64,000 nucleotides of DNA from Myxocyprinus asiaticus. Lineage: Eukaryota; Chordata; Actinopteri; Cypriniformes; Catostomidae. The DNA lies in the NCBI RefSeq assembly GCF_019703515.2, contig NC_059379.1:27804880-27868879 (forward strand), written 5' to 3'. The translations under genes and the position numbers were made by a program. Under the pieces are notes generated by a model. That model made no database searches and was not told the origin of the DNA. It saw nothing but the letters and a program-made list of their open reading frames with translations. Below are positions 58,965 through 64,000 of this stretch, in pieces; the stretch's first letter is position 1, and each line of letters begins with the position of its first letter.

Positions 58965-60682
58965 GTGAGTGATCCATTCATTTTAAATCAGGATCCAGGA
59001 TGCGTCATATTAAAAATATATAAAAATAAATAAAAATAAATTTGGCAACATAACATCTGGATGTCACACCATTATGATAATAATTATTAAAGTGAGCAGG
59101 GCTATATTAAGTTTGTTTTTCCATTGGCATGGACGCAAAAATGAATTACTGTATTAACTTACTGTCTGTACCACCGCTCCCTATACGCATATTACGCAGT
59201 CTGTGTAGGGCACCAACTTCCTAGGGGTGCTCCAGAAACTCCACTGGCTGCCCTTCCTCGCATGTTATAGGTTATTCAAGGACTCGCACCACGCCTTGAA
59301 CCCACACATCAAACCCTCCACCAACCCTACCATTTATTGCACAAATTATAATACTTTTGTTTATTTAAAAAAATTCAAATTCATTTATAAAGACATTTTT
59401 ATTGTGCATGCAAATGATGTAGGATGAAGTTGCCAGCAGATACTGTTCAAAAGTCAGCTTTACAGTAAATTTTTGGATGTGGGTACAAAAAATGGTCCCA
59501 CTTTATACTTGGTGTCATTAACTGCTATGCACTAACATTAAAATACATCAAAGATGTATTTATTGTGTAACTACATGTTAAACGCAGATACTTTAAATGT
59601 AAGTACAATTAAACAACACATATGTACATAAGCATTTCATATAATGCACTTATTAAGTACATAGAAGTTAATGACAGTGATGTAAAGTAGGTCCAGAGAA
59701 ATGGAAATGAAAGTGATAATGTACTGTCAGCCGGTTGTTATCGCAAAATAAACCCTGACAGGGTGATCAGGTTGTTGGTGTTTACTTTATGAAAATGACT
59801 GTTGGACTCATCATTATCCAGCTTATTGCAAGACTACTTGCCAAATAAACAAATAAATGCACATGAAACATTGATTTGTGCTGAAATTATGTAATTGTGT
59901 GAGAAGAAATAAATTGCTGTACAGCTGAAATACACCTCCGGTTTGCGACAGAGTTCTTTCGGTGTTTATTTTGTAATTAATAAATGTCTGACTGCTCATT
60001 ATGCATCTTATTACAAGACTACTTGCCAAATAAATAAATAAATGCACGAAATATTGATTTGAGTGAAATTATTTTATTCAGACTGTTAGAGTGGCGCCAT
60101 TGACCAATTAGAATCAAGTATTCCAGAGAGTCGTGTAATAAATACTGTATATACAGTATAATATGGAGCCAGTTTGACAGTATAATATTGAGAACACTGG
60201 GCACTTTATTTAACCTCTTTTATTGTCCTTGTACCATAAGGTTGTCCCATTTCAATTTTTCATTGTGCATGTGTATGATACACACACAGTTCATGTCATC
60301 TTGTGGAGATCCTTTGAATAATTATAAATGTACTGTAGTATGCATTTTTCTAAAGGTTACATTTGTGCCAATATGTTGTAAGGAAGAAATGAAATGACTA
60401 TGTTAAAGGGATAGTTCACTAAAAAATAAAAGATTGCAGAATGTTAACGATCAGTCACTATTCACTTTTATTGTATGGAGAAAAGATACAATGAAAATGA
60501 ATAGTGACTGATGCTTCTGCCTAACATCTCCTTTTGTGTTCTGTGGATGAAAGAATGTCATAAGGAAGAACATGAGAGTGAGTAAATGATGACAGAATAT
60601 TCATTTTTGGGTAAACTATCCCTTTATATGGCTCTGATGTCTTGAGATACTGTGTCTTGCTTGTGTTTCCCTTGTTCTACAG
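58965..60682 (+). other. rab26: rab26 intron with repeat debris
   Basis: Contains a possible LINE C-terminal scrap around 59222-59260 (VLQKLHWLPFL), a directly repeated GACTACTTGCCAAATAAA unit (59831 and 60018, with about 40 bases of similar flank), and the fold-back copy at 60404-60630. Confidence 0.7.
60404..60630. repeat. fold-back MITE family, short copy
   Basis: AAAGGGATAGTTCACTAAAA at the left and TTTTGGGTAAACTATCCCTT at the right. The arms CAGTCACTATTCACTTTTAT and AATGAATAGTGACTGATGC pair in the centre. A compact, nearly perfect version of the 444-1237 element. Confidence 0.8.
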
Positions 60683-60759
60683 GAGTTTGGAGTTCCCTTT
60701 ATGGAAACCAGCGCTAAATCTGGTCTGAATGTGGAGTTGGCCTTCACTGCTGTAGCCAA
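60683..60759 (+). CDS. rab26: Rab26-like small GTPase, coding exon (ETSAK)
   Basis: EFGVPFMETSAKSGLNVELA then FTAVA and the first two bases of Lys. ETSAK is the G5 motif contacting the guanine base. SGLNVELAFTAVAKEL is close to Rab26 (GLNVDLAFTAIAKEL). Acceptor TTGTTCTACAG, donor GTGAGT at 60760. Confidence 0.92.
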
Positions 60760-61363
60760 GTGAGTCTCTCATAATAATCTCTCCTGATGGAATATGTAGA
60801 CTTTTTCCACATTTCCAACACTGATTTTGGGGGGAAATCTGTGGAATGGATTTAACCATATGATGAATATATAGCAAGAAAAAAAGCAAGAATATAATCA
60901 TTTCCCATCTTTTCTTTTTGCCAAAAAATGTTGTTGTTTGAGATAGTTAAACATTTGTCCATTGTAGTGGACATCACGCATTAAGGGTTGTAATGTAAGC
61001 CAGTGTAAGCCAATGGCAATAGGTGAGCAAAAAATGTGCCCTTTTTAAACCATTAACCTACAACAGTTGTTGCAAATGACCCATGGTGTTTTTGATGTAA
61101 CATCACAAAAATGGCTTTTAAAGATATTTTCACTGTAGTTGACACTTTGCATCAGAGGGTTAAAGATGGTAAACTGTGTTAAATGGAGCCAAATTAACTA
61201 CACTCTTATTGGTATCTGACAGCTTAATAATATTAGCAGAAATGTTTACAATAATAAACAAATATGCTAGGATCAAGGGATGTGAAAAACAGTGAATGGT
61301 GGGTGTTCTAGATAGAAAGACGGATGGATGGACAGATGGAGAGAGAGGGGGGGGGAGATAGAT

Positions 61364-61364
<1 letters not shown>

Positions 61365-61409
<45 letters not shown>
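61365..61409. repeat. GAAA microsatellite
   Basis: Eleven or so GAAA units. The Phe/Leu/Ser-rich minus-strand open frames across it are artefacts. Confidence 0.95.
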
Positions 61410-61582
61410 GAAAAGACAAGACCGATAGGCAGACTGACTGATATATGGATTCCAAGAAAGAAAGAAAAAGAATCCTCCAAAGAAAACTGGGTAGGATTGC
61501 ACCAGCTGTGCATAAGTTCTGTGGGAAGTAAAGTTCACACTAAGGGCTTAGTAACTACTAGTTAGTTTGTAACTAAGTCAGC

Positions 61583-62366
61583 GCTTAATTTGGTTGCACC
61601 ACCAGTTCTTAAGGCAAGACTTAACTAGTAGGTCATAAGCTTTCTGTAAAGTAATGCATAGTCGCATAATATGACATTTACTTGTATTTATCCAATAAAC
61701 AGCCTTCAAATTTGTACACAGAAGTGTTAAAAAAACATCAGCTTCAATTTGATCTTGTTACGGTTGATGTTCAAACCTCATTTGTTCACGTAACTGTCAG
61801 CTGTAATAAATTATATCCCCATTAAAATACGATACGTAATAAAAGTAGATTTAATAAATAGTATATTTGCCCTGTGTAAATAATATATAGGAACTGTATC
61901 TAAAATAAATGAGGGGTGATAAATAAATACTAATACAACAGGCTGGAAAAATAGACATTTATTCATTTTAATTTCCTATATAGATTTTGTATATGTTGAA
62001 ACTTCAACCGGGCGATGCATCCTGAAAACTGCACCGTTAGATCGGTTTCATGCTGAAGAGCTGTTTAAAATAAGTTTTTTTCTCTCTCGTAAATGTACAC
62101 GTGTGTAAATGCCAATATCATGATACGTGTCAAAAGGACTGATGCCTGTCAGCCAAAACATGAGCTCATTGATGCTTTTTTATTCCATCCGTTACTCCTG
62201 GTCGGAGTCTGCCGTAAATATTGAGTTTATACGTAGGGTAACGTCCTACCTACGTTTAATGGTGCAATGCTCAAATATTTAGTAGGGTGTAAATTGTGAC
62301 TTAGTGCCCATTTACGCCGCAACTAGGCTAAGTTTTAACTTGCGCACAGCTGGTGTAACCGGCCCC
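61583..62366. mobile_element. possible non-autonomous DNA transposon
   Basis: GGTTGCACCACCAGTTCTTA at the left and, inverted, GGTTACACCAGCTGTGCGCA at the right. Subterminal CAAGACTTAACTAGTAG and AAACTTAGCCTAGTTG also correspond. The match is partial and no target duplication was identified. Confidence 0.35.
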
Positions 62367-62542
62367 TGGAGTTCTAGGCACATAGGATCATATGTGCTAA
62401 TATACAATGAATGAACTTTATCAGGGTACACAAAATGTTTCCTTTAAACACAAAGCCTTTTATGTATCATTTTATGTAAAAATGTGTCAGTATGTTTGCA
62501 AAGTTATCAAAGGAAAACTCAAGTCTCCCTCCCATCTCTCAG

Positions 62543-62645
62543 GGAACTGAAGCACAGGGAGATGAAGGAACCTAACGAGCCAAAGTTTCAGCTGCATGAG
62601 TATGTTAACAAGGAGATGAAGGGAGCTGGATGCTGTCACTCCTAA
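62543..62645 (+). CDS. rab26: Rab26-like small GTPase, last coding exon with prenylation tail
   Basis: Completes Lys then ELKHREMKEPNEPKFQLHEY, VNKEMKGAGCCHS and a TAA stop at 62643-62645. This is the hypervariable C-terminal region. The adjacent cysteines near the end (CCxx) are the usual site of double geranylgeranylation that anchors Rabs to vesicle membranes. KEPNEPKFQLHEYV parallels Rab26 and differs from Rab37, which also ends differently. Acceptor CCATCTCTCAG. Confidence 0.92.
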
Positions 62646-63430
62646 ACCCGTGTGCTTGTGTGTGCATCTATCTGTTAGTGTGTTTTTCCACTTTCATCCT
62701 CTTCTCTCACATAAATTGGATATCTGTCATAAACCCTATGGCTCTGGAGACTTTCATTTTCAAATGCTCTGTTCTTTCTTTAGACCTCCCTGCGCCGCAC
62801 AGCTTGCAAACAATACTAAACAGCACAAAGCAAACAGAATGTAAAAAGAAGCACTCATCAGAATGTAATTGGCACACGATCATATTATAAATATTTACTC
62901 CCCAGACAGTCAGTAAATACAGATGTGCGCTTTGAATGAATGATGTTTCATCACACTCTTGCATTGTTCTCCTGACCCACCTCTCCGAGCAGCTGTGAAT
63001 GTATCTTTAATACTCATGACTCAGTCTTGAATTAATTCTTCTACTGGGGAACTTTTGTGTCCCATAGGTTGATTTGGATTTATTTATTTATTTTTAGACT
63101 ATAAGGTTTTGTCTCTTTAATTACTTTTTACTAAGTTGGCAAGTTAAATTAGCCAAATTTGTTCTATCTACCCTGACTTTTTGTTCTTTTTACAGTAAAT
63201 GTTAAAAAAAAATTTAAATCAGGGAAATGCTGCTTGCATTTTTCCCCTGAGAACTTGGGAAAAAATTTGGATTTCTGTGTTTAATTATATTTGTTTTGTA
63301 ACAGATTCACTGTCCCCAATATTGGAGTGCTGTCATTCACCATTACATTTTAGACAACAGTTGAGTTTTGAGTTCCTAAAAAAGCATGCATTTGGACATC
63401 ATTAAAATGAGAATTGACAGGGGAGCACAG
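62646..63430 (+). other. rab26: rab26 3' untranslated region (extent uncertain)
   Basis: Sequence after the stop without further coding text. The best polyadenylation hexamer seen is ATTAAA at 63401-63406, with a TG-containing stretch about 40 bases later. A distal end beyond this cannot be excluded; 63430-64000 shows no gene. Confidence 0.4.
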
Positions 63431-64000
63431 CTCTGCCAATGTGATGGTTTGAAGATCAGAAATGTCATTCATTTTAAGATCTTTACACCGTGATCTGATC
63501 TGAGAGAATATTTATTTGGTGTCATTATTGAAGCAATCCTACACGTCATTACCGTACCACACATTACACCAAAATCCACATGAAAGATCTTTATTCCAGC
63601 ACATTTGATACATGTAATAATATAGATAAAACCTAGTCTGGAGAAGTTTAATTTTTCACAGTTTCAAGTAGTCAAAAGTGCCCCTATTTGAAGAATCACT
63701 CCAATGTACTGAAGATCAGAATACCCTTTTTGTTTCTTTTTGTCGCACGCACATGCACACTCTCTTTCCCAGATACACATGTTCCAGAATAACATCCTCT
63801 CTCCTCGTATTTTTTTCAATTTTAAGCCATATTTTATTTTTTCATACCTTTTCATAAAATGATAAAGCATTTGAAAGATGAATGTATGTACTTTGTATAT
63901 ATAAAAAATATTAATATGGCATTTAGGCTGCATTATGTATAATTGATGTTTTCTTAAATGCCTTTAAATTTAGTAATGTAAACGGTACGCTAAAATTATA

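Larger units (their letters stand above)
60760..62542 (+). other. rab26: last rab26 intron
   Basis: Contains a GAAA tetranucleotide run (61365-61409) and a possible MITE (about 61583-62366). Otherwise unassigned. Confidence 0.8.

Noticed and set aside
59222..59400. Gene fragment reading VLQKLHWLPFLACYRLFKDS
   Set aside because: LHWLP is a common LINE RT C-terminal phrase, but the match is too short to define an element, so it is noted only within the intron description.
61160..61538. Overlapping Phe/Leu/Ser-rich open frames
   Set aside because: They are translations of the GAAA microsatellite and its flanks.
1641..62645. Assignment of the host gene to rab37
   Set aside because: Several positions fit Rab37, but the insert VVKREEGEKLA, the FTAVAKELKHREMKEP region and the GAGCCHS tail are much closer to Rab26.

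Overview
The window is vertebrate, almost certainly teleost (cyprinid-like) DNA. It is AT-rich, has long introns with GT-AG splice sites, and is packed with fish repeat families: Tc1 transposons, hAT and TTAA-flanked MITEs, DIRS1-like elements, tRNA-derived SINEs, and a fold-back element whose ends read AAAGGGATAGTTCACC. No prokaryotic features, CRISPR arrays or operons are present.

One host gene runs through the window on the + strand: the 3' part of a Rab26-type small GTPase gene. Six coding exons (1641-1707, 18955-19007, 58649-58714, 58908-58964, 60683-60759, 62543-62645) join in frame to give 140 residues plus a stop. They run from the G3/switch II motif WDTAGQE through NKAD and ETSAK to a C-terminal CCHS prenylation tail. 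The exons encoding the N-terminus and P-loop lie before base 1. Two introns are very large, about 17.2 kb and 39.6 kb, and nearly everything else in the window is mobile-element debris inside them.

Intron 1708-18954 holds a SWIM-zinc-finger-like pseudogene scrap (about 3.0-3.4 kb), a Tc1 element abutting a fragment of a second Tc1 (6.5-8.4 kb), a young internally deleted endogenous retrovirus (8.4-13.7 kb), and a hAT-like non-autonomous element carrying an array of AATAAAG units (17.0-18.2 kb). The ERV's downstream LTR is followed by a primer-binding-site-like sequence.

Intron 19008-58648 holds several fold-back elements, a Tc1 fragment, nested hAT-like elements, SINEs, two TTAA-flanked MITEs and a 104-bp hAT MITE. 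It also has two defective DIRS1-like retrotransposons in opposite orientation (39.2-41.1 kb and 46.9-49.6 kb) that still show inverted terminal repeats and the internal complementary region. A LINE (54.8-57.3 kb) is interrupted by a 352-bp solo LTR with a perfect 5-bp target duplication.

A recurring theme is that every retroelement seen (ERV, both DIRS elements, LINE) keeps its ends and flanking domains but has lost the core of the reverse transcriptase. I found no new defence or metabolic system. The best leads are the DIRS architecture, the LTR-PBS arrangement of the ERV, and the datable nested insertions. All identifications come from reading the sequence; no database search was run.
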